Shown piece by piece: positions 1-9,996 of a stretch of 59,958 nt of DNA (the stretch's first letter is position 1; each line of letters opens with the position of its first letter). This DNA comes from Nitrososphaeraceae archaeon. GTDB taxonomy: Archaea; Thermoproteota; Nitrososphaeria; Nitrososphaerales; Nitrososphaeraceae. Below the pieces are notes generated by a model. The model made no database searches, was not told the DNA's origin, and saw only the letters and a list, made by a program, of their open reading frames with translations. The stretch covers positions 1 through 59,958 of the forward strand of contig JAICFW010000003.1 of assembly GCA_025923455.1 (NCBI GenBank), given 5' to 3'. Both the position numbers and the translations under genes were made by a program.

Positions 1-2
1 TA

Positions 3-629
3 GGATATGCGAAACTAGCAGGTAAAGGGGTAATAGAAGACGTCCGTGCCTTTACACTCGTTACTTGTAAGGAAGACATCATAAATTCTATATCATTGCT
101 CAATATATTGATGCATTTTGGAGAACATCCAGAAGAGGAACAATCGTTTCGTACTTTGGCTGGCGCTCTCGATACGAGTAGGAGTGAATTACGAATTCTG
201 GAAAGATTGGGTGAACACTTAAAGCGTTCACTGGTCACTATGATTCAATTTCGTCTTGACAACATGGTAAGAAATATTCTTACGACTCTTAACAAAGCTG
301 TGAGCAATAGTTACGTAATCAATGTCGATGCTTTACTTACATTTTTACAATTGGCAGATATGACCAGGAAAGGTGAAATTCTGCGGGTTTTGCAGTACGT
401 AAGGAACACGTATCACAATAATGGTACTCATTTATTTGGAAAGCCATTAAATATCCAAATAGAGAATTACAGTTTTATTTTTGATAAGAATTGCCCTATT
501 GATTGCGCATCATGGGTGCATGTAACAATTGCGATGAAGGCTACTTTTGAAGTGGTGGCTGACATTCTCAACTCTGCGCCAGTCAAGGCTCTACCATGGC
601 CTGTTCCCATACACGTTTATTCTACCTAG
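3..629 (+). CDS. Hypothetical protein, probably 5'-truncated by the window edge (frame open from base 3)
   Basis: The ORF track starts at a TTG at 96, but the same frame is open to the left edge (GYAKLAGKGVIEDVRAFTLVTCKEDIINSIS...). No family recognised. Confidence 0.5.
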   Translation, partial: GYAKLAGKGVIEDVRAFTLVTCKEDIINSISLLNILMHFGEHPEEEQSFRTLAGALDTSRSELRILERLGEHLKRSLVTMIQFRLDNMVRNILTTLNKAVSNSYVINVDALLTFLQLADMTRKGEILRVLQYVRNTYHNNGTHLFGKPLNIQIENYSFIFDKNCPIDCASWVHVTIAMKATFEVVADILNSAPVKALPWPVPIHVYST

Positions 630-1009
630 TGGAAAGGGTACACTTGTACCACTATTACTGGCGAGTGTCATAACGATGTTCCACCAATAATGAATAATCA
701 AGAGCTAATCAAGTGCTCATCAGAAGGAAATGAATTTGGTGTCCTCACTGCAATTCTAGATGGGAAGGAAATTAAGAATCTAGAACAATATCGTACGCAA
801 ACAGTTTTTATAATATTACAGTGGTGGAAGGGAACATATTTCATCTACCTGCAGGAACATTCAAAAGCCATGCTGATGGTTTCTTTGTTTTCTTAGAACC
901 GCCCCCTCCAGGCAAACATGATTTGACCCTTAGAACCAGCGTCGTTAATCCCACTACTCCAAGTTATAATTATGCGGCAGAGTCGATTTATCATCTTACC
1001 ATCAAATAG
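630..1009 (+). pseudogene. Remnant of a secreted/hypothetical protein, frameshifted
   Basis: ORFs 690-896 and 821-1009 join by a frameshift near the TTTTT run at ~806-810 into one protein-like string (...LDGKEIKNLEQYRTQT / VEGNIFHLPAGTFKSHADGFFVFLEPPPPGKHDLTLRTSVVNPTTPSYNYAAESIYHLTIK). The frame extends upstream to a stop at 627 without a clear start. Confidence 0.6.
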
Positions 1010-1123
1010 TAATTCCATTCAGCAGACGAAATTTTCAGTCCCTATTTTCGATATTTGCTCCTTCATACAGTTTGGTTTTGATTGAAAAAATTATAACCTA
1101 CGGATGTATCTGCCTCTTATCGT

Positions 1124-2014
1124 TTGGATGAAAATATTCAAAGCTTGTACGGCAATGATGAAATATTAAAATCAACGCTAGAAATATTGGATTCCACTCG
1201 TGAAACAATCGAGGGTTGCATTGGAAAGGAAGAGGTCGAAATGCATGTCTCACATGAGACATTGTGGAATGCCCTAACCGCACTTAAGCATAAGGGAGTG
1301 AAAATAAGAATAGTCACACAGGTTACGTCGGATGACTTGGAGTTTTGCAAGAAATTCACAGAAGCAGTCGAATTAAAGCACTTGGATGGGATTCAGAGTA
1401 GTTTTGGGATATCAGATGGAAGATGGCTTCTTGAACACGTTGTCTCCTTGGACGAATATCCGTTGTCACATGCAATATTGACCGACATAAGAAAACTGGT
1501 AGGGATAAAAAGGAAGCTATTTGAAACTTTATGGAAACAATCTGTACCTGCGGAGGAAATTTTTATGAAACTTGAATTATTAAATCCTGCAGAGGTTAAT
1601 ACAAAGATAGAATCAAACGAAGCGGAGAAACTGCTATTTAATCTAATTTCTAATTCCAAATACCGCATAGACATGGTTATTCGGACTAATGATTCCGTTA
1701 ACCTTCTTGAATTAGGAAGATTGAGCCGTTGTCTAAAAGACGCATTGAATCAAGGCGTAAAGATAAGGATTTTGTTACCAAAAGGTGAACTCAATGATTT
1801 GGACAATCTGGGTGTAAACCTAAAAAGAGTCAAAAAAAATCAATCAAATAAACTTATACTAGTGGTTGACAATCTCCACACGCTAGTAGGGGAAATAAAC
1901 GAATTTAGGGAAAATGATTTGGAGCTAACGATAAGGAATGCTGTTCACAGTACTAGCACATTGTCATTAATGACGTTCTCGGCTCTATTTGAAAAAATGT
2001 GGAGAAGCGCCTGA
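1124..2014 (+). CDS. PLD-like / TrmB C-terminal-like sensor protein, internally duplicated
   Basis: Intact 296-aa ORF with two similar halves, each with a 'L..AL..GVKIRI(V/L)' motif. Confidence 0.55.
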   Translation: MDENIQSLYGNDEILKSTLEILDSTRETIEGCIGKEEVEMHVSHETLWNALTALKHKGVKIRIVTQVTSDDLEFCKKFTEAVELKHLDGIQSSFGISDGRWLLEHVVSLDEYPLSHAILTDIRKLVGIKRKLFETLWKQSVPAEEIFMKLELLNPAEVNTKIESNEAEKLLFNLISNSKYRIDMVIRTNDSVNLLELGRLSRCLKDALNQGVKIRILLPKGELNDLDNLGVNLKRVKKNQSNKLILVVDNLHTLVGEINEFRENDLELTIRNAVHSTSTLSLMTFSALFEKMWRSA

Positions 2015-2104
2015 GGTAACGATTCGTCCTAATTATAATAAAAACCGATTGTTTGATTGAAGCGATTCTAAGCGAGATTATCTTCTCAACAGAGTAATAG
2101 TTTG

Positions 2105-3169
2105 TCAAATTTTAGGAACTTTACTTCCATTGACAGATTGAGGCGGTAATTGTTCTGGTAACGTATTGTTAAGACTAGATGCGTTGGTGGTATTAGAATT
2201 TATAGTGTCACTAGATGGAATATTCAATGTTCTGTTGCTTGTTTGACTTGAATTGAGATATGCTGGTATTTCGAATCCTCCTGAGCTCCGAAATAATAAT
2301 AGTACCCAATTGTTTTGAACGGCTTTAATTGGTTTATATTGTATCTCAGTATTAGAACCGTTTACCGTTTCTACTAGTGCTCCTTTTTCTCCTTTTACCG
2401 CATTCTTAAAACTTTGGAGGTTCCCATATGAAGTATCTTTGTGTGTTGTATTTAGCAGAGAGGATGGTTGACTCTTGTCAGAATCGGCTATTTTCGTACC
2501 GTTACTGTCTACCAACACAATTCTTTCTCCATGTCCTAAATTGACAGATTGCAGAATTTTATTATAAGTTTCAAAGTTTAATCCCGAGGACACGGCTCCT
2601 ATCACCGAAGTATTACCATTATCAAATATAGGAACAATTAATTGTGCTTGGTTGCGACCTGAAGAAAGCGACGTAATTACGTTACCAAGAAAAGTGTTTT
2701 TGGTTTCTGTCACACCTATATAGTAGTCTCTATGTGAGAGGTCGGAGCTAGATAAATTCTGCTGACGAGCATAAGGTTCCAATAGATATACGGTTCCATT
2801 TGGCATAAGATATAAGAATGAAACAAACTCGTCAGGGAATTTTGAGAGTATTTCTTGACCTATCTGTCTTTTTTCCATGTCTGCATTTGCAGGTATTCCA
2901 TGATGGGCTGCACTAAATTGACTCAGGAAAGAGAGAGTTCTCATTTCGGGTAGCTTACTTGTTAACTCAAGAATTGCTGTAGCTTTTTGTAGTTGATTTT
3001 CGATTGCAAGAGATGAAAGGATTAATTCGTTTTCTTGTTGGTTGGTGTTATTTATGTAAGAAAAATTACTCTGATTGGTAGAAGAAACAGCTTCTGATGC
3101 AAAACTTGGGGGAATACAAGTTAGTACCAAAAGGAGGACAACTCCAAATGTAATTATGTGTAAACTCAC
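2105..3169 (-). CDS. Secreted solitary Cache-domain (dCache/PDC-like) sensor protein
   Basis: N-terminal signal/TM segment, then Cache-like motifs (LYLMPNGTVYLLEPY, SHRDYYIGV, GAVSSGLNFE, ERIVLVDSNGTKIADSD). Ends in an N/S/T-rich tail with no kinase or second TM. Confidence 0.7.
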   Translation of the reverse strand: MSLHIITFGVVLLLVLTCIPPSFASEAVSSTNQSNFSYINNTNQQENELILSSLAIENQLQKATAILELTSKLPEMRTLSFLSQFSAAHHGIPANADMEKRQIGQEILSKFPDEFVSFLYLMPNGTVYLLEPYARQQNLSSSDLSHRDYYIGVTETKNTFLGNVITSLSSGRNQAQLIVPIFDNGNTSVIGAVSSGLNFETYNKILQSVNLGHGERIVLVDSNGTKIADSDKSQPSSLLNTTHKDTSYGNLQSFKNAVKGEKGALVETVNGSNTEIQYKPIKAVQNNWVLLLFRSSGGFEIPAYLNSSQTSNRTLNIPSSDTINSNTTNASSLNNTLPEQLPPQSVNGSKVPKI

Positions 3170-3546
3170 ATAGTTTATTGAACAGAAGTAATTTATAAGT
3201 CTAAGATATTTAGTTATTTTTCCTGAAGAAATATAAGAATATTTATGATGTGCTCACTAACCTGACTATGATTCAATGTCTACGATTAACTGATGGTAGG
3301 TTTCCAGTACAAGCCAATCACCATACTCTCAACCTTCAAGGCAAGCAACATTGGATAAGACACTGAAAACTGGTTAGAATTGTATTGCCTCGCCCTTTTA
3401 ATGACAATAGTCCAGCTAAAGGAAAGAACATTACTGAAATTAGTATCTTATTGCCTGTGATTGTATCTTTATTTATAAACCGACATTCCTTTGGTATATT
3501 TTTTTCGAATGGAATACATGGTTAAACCAATCAAGAAACTCAGGAA

Positions 3547-4806
3547 TTACGAAATTTTTAAAAAGTTTGGTAATTTACTTGCAAATCTTAGAACATAAGG
3601 CGTTAAAAATGTCGTTACTATAGTTACGACTCCCAAAATGGGAAGTACTGCTGAAGTTATTGCGCCAACGTCTTGACCACCTTTGGCCACAACGAGAGAT
3701 AATTCTCCTTTTGCGGACGCCATCCCAAACGCAGTTCTGAGAGATGTAACCTTATCATATTTTGCCCGATTAAGCAGAGCTGCAACTATTAAGAATTTGG
3801 ATGCGAAGGAAGTTAAAATAAGCAATAAAGCGGGAATTATGAAAATAGGTATCAAAGATACATCCATTAACGCGCCTATTGAAATAAAGAATACAGCAGC
3901 AAACACATCTCTTATTGGAGTTGTTATTACCCTTGCTACATTAGCGCTTTTAGATTCGGCAATTAATACCCCTGCAAAAAAGGCACCCGTTGCGACGGAT
4001 AGACCTAATAGACTCGCTCCTAAAGATAATCCAACTGCTAATCCTAGAATAACCATTAGAATTAGAGCATAGTCATGAGTCTTACCTATTTTATCCACAA
4101 TGTTTGGAAGAAATCTTGAACCCAAAATAAGGATTCCTCCAATAAATGCTGTCACTATACCAATCGAAATCAAAAACTGCAATATTGTTCCTAGATTTGT
4201 AACATCGTTACCAGTACTAATAGTATCAACTGCTATTGATTGAATTACTGCAAGAGCGCTGATGGCTATAGTATCTTCAACTATTGATATTCCAAGGAGT
4301 AAAGTAGAGGATTTATCTTGAAGCATACCTAATTCTTCTAAAATTCTTACTGTGATTACAGTACTCGTAATGGACATGGCTAGTGCTATGAATATAGAAT
4401 CAAAAAATGAAAAGCCAAGATGTTGACCGACTATAAGAGTCAGTAATAAAGTACCAATAGACTCTGCGGATGCAACTACGATTGAGATCTTACCAACAGA
4501 TCTGAGTTTTTGTATTGGAAAATCAATTCCTATTACAAAAAGAAGCATTATAATCCCAAGCTCCGCAAAAATATTGACTGTTTCTATATTTTGTAATAGC
4601 GGAAATGGCGGGGTATAGGGACCGATAATCATGCCTGCGGCTATATATCCAAGTACGGTGGGCTGCTTAAATCTATGCGTAATTAATATCATTATTGCTG
4701 CAACGATCATGATAACTGCAAAATCCTGTATCATAGCAGAAGAATTGAAAGAGGAAGAACCATCTGATGTAAAAATTTGAGGAAAAGAAGTAATCGTATG
4801 GTTCAT
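3547..4806 (-). CDS. Cation:proton antiporter, CPA2/Kef-like membrane domain
   Basis: 419 aa, ~12 hydrophobic segments; motifs YIAAGMIIGPY, GIDFPIQKLR, SITSTVITVRILEELG. Confidence 0.9.
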   Translation of the reverse strand: MNHTITSFPQIFTSDGSSSFNSSAMIQDFAVIMIVAAIMILITHRFKQPTVLGYIAAGMIIGPYTPPFPLLQNIETVNIFAELGIIMLLFVIGIDFPIQKLRSVGKISIVVASAESIGTLLLTLIVGQHLGFSFFDSIFIALAMSITSTVITVRILEELGMLQDKSSTLLLGISIVEDTIAISALAVIQSIAVDTISTGNDVTNLGTILQFLISIGIVTAFIGGILILGSRFLPNIVDKIGKTHDYALILMVILGLAVGLSLGASLLGLSVATGAFFAGVLIAESKSANVARVITTPIRDVFAAVFFISIGALMDVSLIPIFIIPALLLILTSFASKFLIVAALLNRAKYDKVTSLRTAFGMASAKGELSLVVAKGGQDVGAITSAVLPILGVVTIVTTFLTPYVLRFASKLPNFLKIS

Positions 4807-4852
4807 TAAACTCTAAGTGTTAGGTGGTTAAATAAATCCAGCTCGCTTCACC

Positions 4853-5164
4853 TTGTATAATTTCGTTGGCCGCAGTGGTTATTATGACTTTAACCTTGCC
4901 TTTCCCATATCCTTTATTGTTTCGCTAATAGTCATTATTTCACTGAATGTCATTAGAGCCGATATCGCCTTAAAGAAGGCTGGTATGGGAGTAATAAGGA
5001 GTTGGTACAAATCATATTCTTCCTTACATTCTGGTCATGGATGGGATAGGAATCTGAACAATTCCCTTTATAGACCCCTGTTGTTCTCTTGTATGAACTG
5101 CGGTAACGTGCATAACAAGGCTGAATGTCCTAAATGTGGTTCAAAGGCAGTAAGAGCTGGCTGA
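4853..5164 (+). CDS. Small membrane protein with C-terminal zinc ribbon
   Basis: N-terminal hydrophobic helix and CMNCGNVHNKAECPKCGSKA. Confidence 0.55.
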   Translation: MYNFVGRSGYYDFNLAFPISFIVSLIVIISLNVIRADIALKKAGMGVIRSWYKSYSSLHSGHGWDRNLNNSLYRPLLFSCMNCGNVHNKAECPKCGSKAVRAG

Positions 5165-5399
5165 ATTTATAGAGCAAAATATAGCTTTTCCCAATTAAAA
5201 TAAATTAGTTTAATCGAGATGATTAGCTGGATAAAGCTCGCCTCAAATTCCCACTATACACTATTAAAATATCTAATAGTTCGTAAGACGGTCTAAGGGA
5301 TATGATTTTCCTAGGAATGAGACTTTTTATCTGTCTCTTGTCAAAATCCCACAGTGGAACCCGGCAATAATGAATTTCACGATATAGCAAAAGAATTTC

Positions 5400-5830
5400 G
5401 AAAACCATCAATAATTTCCAAGGGTGCGATAGCTCAAAACTATACGTAGAACACTTTCTTCAAACAACCTGGTTGTTCAGAATGTATCCATAACCAATTC
5501 TCTCAATCCTTTGCAGACCAAATAGAATAGAAAGTAGTCGCCTTTCAAAAGTTTCTTACTGAACAAAATAACTTGAGGGCTATTGAGGTAGTTGCAAATC
5601 AAACCGTAGCTCAGGCTGAAGGAGCGGCAAGAGCAAATGCTGCCAGGGCAAATGGTGAATCTGAGGCAATAAAGATTATTTCCTACAATTAAGAGAAAGA
5701 GAAAGCCCAGAATATTTACAGTGGCAGGCCATTACAAAATGGAATGGACAAATGCCATGCGCACTAGGTAGCAGCGGGGCTCCATTCTTCCAGCTACCCG
5801 TTGCAAGGCGCACAAAACCTTACAAAATCT
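5400..5830 (+). pseudogene. Decayed partial copy of an SPFH/prohibitin-family gene
   Basis: The three frames together give RTLSSNNLVVQNVSITN / FADQIE*KVVAFQKFLTEQNNLRAIEVVANQTVAQAEGAARANAARANGESEAIKII / LQLRERESPEYLQWQAITKWNGQMPCALGSSGAPFFQLPVA. Closely matches residues of the intact ORF 56455-57327; has an in-frame TAG and at least two frameshifts. Confidence 0.92.
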
Positions 5831-5849
5831 CGATCTGTCTGTTTATTAT

Positions 5850-6506
5850 TCAATCGGAATAAGCCATATTCCAGAACTGAAGTTCATAATTGCAAGAAAG
5901 AGTAAAGCAATGTCTCATCTCAAGCTTCTTTTTTTCATCGACATTCATAGCCAATTTGTCCAAGAGTGACTTTATTTGATTTACCTGACCAAGTGATTCT
6001 GTTGAGGAATAGAATTGTAGCCATTTTTTAAAAACAGCAGATTTAATATCGTTTCTGGATAAGGAACTTGAAATCTCAAAGTATGTCCATGGACATGGCG
6101 CCAATGCAGAAACAATCAAATGCAAATCTTCAGAGTGGGAAACGTTTGTCAGATATCGCATGTAATCACTTGTAATATTTTGTATAGGAACTTGATCTAT
6201 GTCGCTATTGTCTACTTCTATCGCTTCAAGTATTTGTATCTGCATATCCATTTCTTGTCCAGTGGAATCAACAATTTCTTCAAATAGAATTTTCGTTTCC
6301 CTATTAGATGCAGCAGTAGATGCGGTATTAAGCAAATCACGAAATGATTGAAGAAATATCTTATCTTGATTTAGATAAAAAATAAATCTCGTTATCGGAA
6401 TAGTATTATTTGAGATTCCGATAATGAAGCTATGGTTCAAAATTCTGTTCCATGTTTCAATGTTTTCTTTCTTGAGTGTTTCACAAAAGGAAATGTTAGA
6501 ATTCAT
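5850..6506 (-). CDS. TenA/THI-4/PqqC-like family protein (thiaminase II-like)
   Basis: 218-aa helical ORF with TenA-like patterns (FIFYLNQDKIFLQSFRDLL, LIVSALAPCPWTYFEI, FTLSCNYELQFWNMAY). Confidence 0.8.
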   Translation of the reverse strand: MNSNISFCETLKKENIETWNRILNHSFIIGISNNTIPITRFIFYLNQDKIFLQSFRDLLNTASTAASNRETKILFEEIVDSTGQEMDMQIQILEAIEVDNSDIDQVPIQNITSDYMRYLTNVSHSEDLHLIVSALAPCPWTYFEISSSLSRNDIKSAVFKKWLQFYSSTESLGQVNQIKSLLDKLAMNVDEKKKLEMRHCFTLSCNYELQFWNMAYSD

Positions 6507-6579
6507 TTAGTCCTTTTACAAACTATAAAGTAGGCGATATTATCTTTTTACTAATTGTGACTCTTCAAACTTAATGATG

Positions 6580-6822
6580 CTAAACCTCATTATACGCATT
6601 ACAGCTTGGACATTGAAAGACAGTATCGACGGATATTTCCCCTTGGGCTACGTTATGTACCAAGAGAATGCCACAATTGCCACAAAGATATTGAAGGTTG
6701 CCAGTGGAATTTCCTTTCAACAGGGGTCCATTATTGTTCTCGTTAGAGTCAATTTTTTTCCGGTATACCCGCCTCGATCCCTCCGTCGGTTTTGGTATTA
6801 TTCTACCCTTAATTTCAACCAT
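6580..6822 (-). CDS. Small zinc-ribbon protein
   Basis: CGNCGILL...CPSCNAY; preferred over the opposite-strand ORF 6574-6888. Confidence 0.7.
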   Translation of the reverse strand: MVEIKGRIIPKPTEGSRRVYRKKIDSNENNNGPLLKGNSTGNLQYLCGNCGILLVHNVAQGEISVDTVFQCPSCNAYNEV

Positions 6823-7095
6823 ACCCTGTTAATCTCTATTTCCTTTATATTGCATACTATTTCATCGTTTGAATTGTATGCTAGCTAGGTATCGTTATCG
6901 AAACATCGGACATGGTCGTAGCTAACATACTAGAATATATCAAGATTGGGTGGATGAAAAGATTAAACTTATCCAAACGGAGAGTAAACCTTAAATCAAA
7001 TATTAGGGTCAAGGAGTCAGAATAAATTCAGAATTTCTTAGTACGGTAGTTGAGCATATACACTATTAAAATATCTTTTAGTTTAGAATTATCTG

Positions 7096-8562
7096 TTGAA
7101 CCTAAAGGAATGGTGTAAGATTGATGAGACATTGTATAGCGCCGAAACAAATGAACAATATTTGCAATTTGCAGGCTATGATTATGATAAAAAGAATATT
7201 GAAAATTTGGGCAAGATGAAATATTTGGTCTCAGAGATGTTTGTAAGATCTTTTTCTGAACCTAGAATATTGTTGCTATCTTCAATCGAAAACATTTCTG
7301 ATGCGATAACAAAACCTTTTGAACTGAAATTGCATGAATTGAGGAGTAGTAAGATTAAAAATAGAAATTTCAAATATGGGGGAAAGCAGGTTAGCTGGAA
7401 CACATGGAGGCAGTTTAATAGTGCCGAAATTGATCACAAGAAAAGAAAGATAGTCTTTGATGATTTTGTAAAGAAGACAAAGTACATTGCTCCCGTTATT
7501 AATTCACGGTTTAAAAAAATCAGAAAAATATATTCGGACTTTTCTGATAAGGTGGATGAAAATCATAAAGGATTGACGAGCCCGCTGGACGGGTATCTAA
7601 TTGGTGAAAAAATCACTCGATCTAAACTCACGAAACTGGTTTCAGATATGGGGTCACGTGCAACAACAAGATTTAGAAGTGAACTAAATTTTGGGACTGA
7701 GCTAATTGGCAAGGAACCTGAATATTATGATGATTTCTATTTTTTTCGAAATAGAATTTTCCAGAGTTTGGAAAAGTATTTCACAAAAATTAATCCTGTC
7801 GTTTCTGTCAGGAGGACTTTAGGATCTATAGGATTTGATTTTTCAAATATACACTTCGACACGGATAATAGGCCAAACAAATATCCGTCACCAATATGCT
7901 TTTTTGTAAAAATACCTGATGATATAAGAGTCCTTTACAAAAGCGAAAGTCCCTACTTTAATTTGTCAAGCTGTTATCATGAAACTGGACATGCAATACA
8001 TGCTTCTTCAATAGACCAAGACTTGAATTATTGGGAAAAATACAAGTTTCCAATGGGTATAGCTGAAATATTTTCTATACTAATTGAAAGTTTGACTCGA
8101 AATCCATTATATTTGAAAGATATTGGAATTACAAATGATAAAGTATTAAGTGATCTCATCTGGAGAAACAAATTCATGGAGTTATTTTTTGTCGTTTTTT
8201 ATGCCGCAAATTCACTAATGAAAATGGAATACTGGAATAGAAATCTTTCAATTTACGAGGCAAGTAGACTTTATGAAAAGCTAATCAAAAAGTATATGGG
8301 TCTTGAAGTACCTGGAGAATATTGGATGTTGCATCATATTCTTCCAGAGGCAATAATGTATGTACCTAGTTACATGATAGCAGCAATCCGGGCTGCAGAA
8401 TTAGAAAGATACTTGTCCAACAAGTTCAGTGATAAGTGGTGGAATGAACCTTCTGCTGGAGAGAAGATTAGAGAAATGATGGCAAAAGGAGACAGGATAA
8501 ATTTAGAGGAATTTTCCAAGCTTGATCAGAATATCTTCATGAAGGAGTTATGTTCTAGTTAA
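7096..8562 (+). CDS. Zincin metallopeptidase, M3 (oligopeptidase)-like
   Basis: 488 aa with HExxH motif CYHETGHAIHASS and a downstream helical region. Confidence 0.75.
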   Translation: MNLKEWCKIDETLYSAETNEQYLQFAGYDYDKKNIENLGKMKYLVSEMFVRSFSEPRILLLSSIENISDAITKPFELKLHELRSSKIKNRNFKYGGKQVSWNTWRQFNSAEIDHKKRKIVFDDFVKKTKYIAPVINSRFKKIRKIYSDFSDKVDENHKGLTSPLDGYLIGEKITRSKLTKLVSDMGSRATTRFRSELNFGTELIGKEPEYYDDFYFFRNRIFQSLEKYFTKINPVVSVRRTLGSIGFDFSNIHFDTDNRPNKYPSPICFFVKIPDDIRVLYKSESPYFNLSSCYHETGHAIHASSIDQDLNYWEKYKFPMGIAEIFSILIESLTRNPLYLKDIGITNDKVLSDLIWRNKFMELFFVVFYAANSLMKMEYWNRNLSIYEASRLYEKLIKKYMGLEVPGEYWMLHHILPEAIMYVPSYMIAAIRAAELERYLSNKFSDKWWNEPSAGEKIREMMAKGDRINLEEFSKLDQNIFMKELCSS

Positions 8563-8598
8563 TTCCAGTGAGATAAGAGGAGAGCAGGAGAATAATTC

Positions 8599-9571
8599 TT
8601 GGTCGGAACTTCCAAGAAAGCGGTTTATGCTGCACTATTTGGTAATTTAGGAATATCAATTGCAAAACTAATTGCAGCATTACTAACTAATAGTAGCGCA
8701 ATGTGGTCAGAAACATATCACTCATTTTCTGACACTTTTAACCAACTATTACTGCTAATCGGAATCAAGACAAGTTCGAGAATACCAACTGAGAGACATC
8801 CATTTGGATATGGGAAGGAACAATTTTTCTGGTCATTTATTGTTGCAACCTTATTGTTTGGCATTTCTGGTATCCTATCTTTTGAGAAGGGATTTACTTC
8901 CTTCTATGATCCTGTGCATCAAATTGCAAATACGAATATCAGTTATGTAATTCTCTTAATATCTGCCATTTTTGAAGGAAATGCACTTCGTATTGCTTTC
9001 AATTTGTTTAAGGGCACAATAGAAGCAAGAGGCGAAAAGGTAAATCTGTATACATTATTTAAGGAGTTTCAAGAAAGTAAGGATCCTACCATACTTACCG
9101 TCATGGTTGAAGATTCAGCAGCGTTACTTGGAATAGCAATAGCTGCAATCGGAATCTATTTGTCAGATGTTACCAACAATATGATTTATGATGCACTGGC
9201 TTCCATATCGATAGGCGCTGTGCTCATGTTATTTGCGTTCTTTTTAGCAAAAGAAAATAGAGCTCTTCTAATTGGGGAAGCAATGTCAAAAAAAGATCAT
9301 TCAAAGATAATAGAATCCGTATTAAAATTCCAGAGGTAAACAGAGTGATACATTGCGAACGATGCATTTTGGTCCCAATGGCGTCCTTGTTGCGATGGAG
9401 GTAAGTCTAGTAGATAACATTACCACAGATCAAATAGAACAAGTAATAGACACTATCGAGATAAGATCCAATCCGTAATAGATGTAAAGACATCATCAAA
9501 GATTTATGTGGAAGTGGAAAGGGATAGCTGTCCGGTTGACACTAAGAAAATGAACGAACGCAAGAAGCATG
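8599..9571 (+). pseudogene. Cation diffusion facilitator (CDF) family transporter, C-terminus frameshifted
   Basis: Intact N-terminal CDF domain (ORF 8599-9339). The C-terminal domain continues in other frames: KIPEVNRVIH / LRTMHFGPNGVLVAMEVSLVDNITTDQIEQVIDTIE / DKIQSVIDVKTSSKIYVEVERDSCP. At least three frameshifts between ~9330 and ~9465. Confidence 0.8.
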
Positions 9572-9623
9572 ACGGAAGAACGTAGGATTATCGTTGCACC
9601 TTTTGGCCTAAGTTATGATGAAA

Positions 9624-9845
9624 TTATTTGCCCTTGCTTACTAGATGCATTATCCCGTTTTCAATTGAATTTATCGAATTTAGAGAGGAGTTTTTTGGCT
9701 CGCATATTCTATCATGTTTGTGTGATACATCCTCCACTCTCTGACACGGATTGCAAACCCATGAAACATGTTCTTTGCATTGATTACACATCAAGATTGG
9801 CACTAGAGTTTTTCCACACGACCTACACGATTCCTTGTTAAACAT
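9624..9845 (-). CDS. Small zinc-finger protein
   Basis: CRSCGKTLVPILMCNQCKEHVSWVCNPC cysteine pairs, 73 aa. Confidence 0.6.
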   Translation of the reverse strand: MFNKESCRSCGKTLVPILMCNQCKEHVSWVCNPCQRVEDVSHKHDRICEPKNSSLNSINSIENGIMHLVSKGK

Positions 9846-9996
9846 GGTTCTTTTCCCTTTTTGTAATTATTATATTATATTTTGAGCTAGCATATAAATT
9901 CTACACTGCAAGTTAGTGTATTTTTATAATTATGGCTGGATTATTGAAATTATCACATCAAGGAGATAAGGTATTGTGCCCTTTCGGGATGCTATC

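Noticed and set aside
3683-4072. 129-aa plus-strand ORF inside the antiporter
   Set aside because: Antisense to a clearly coding membrane protein; no start context or family.
5223-5411. 62-aa minus-strand ORF
   Set aside because: Lies next to the SPFH relic in apparently decayed DNA; no family or start context.
6574-6888. Plus-strand 104-aa ORF
   Set aside because: Overlaps the better supported minus-strand zinc-ribbon gene.
9569-9841. Plus-strand 90-aa ORF
   Set aside because: Overlaps the minus-strand zinc-finger ORF, which has clear CxxC pairs.
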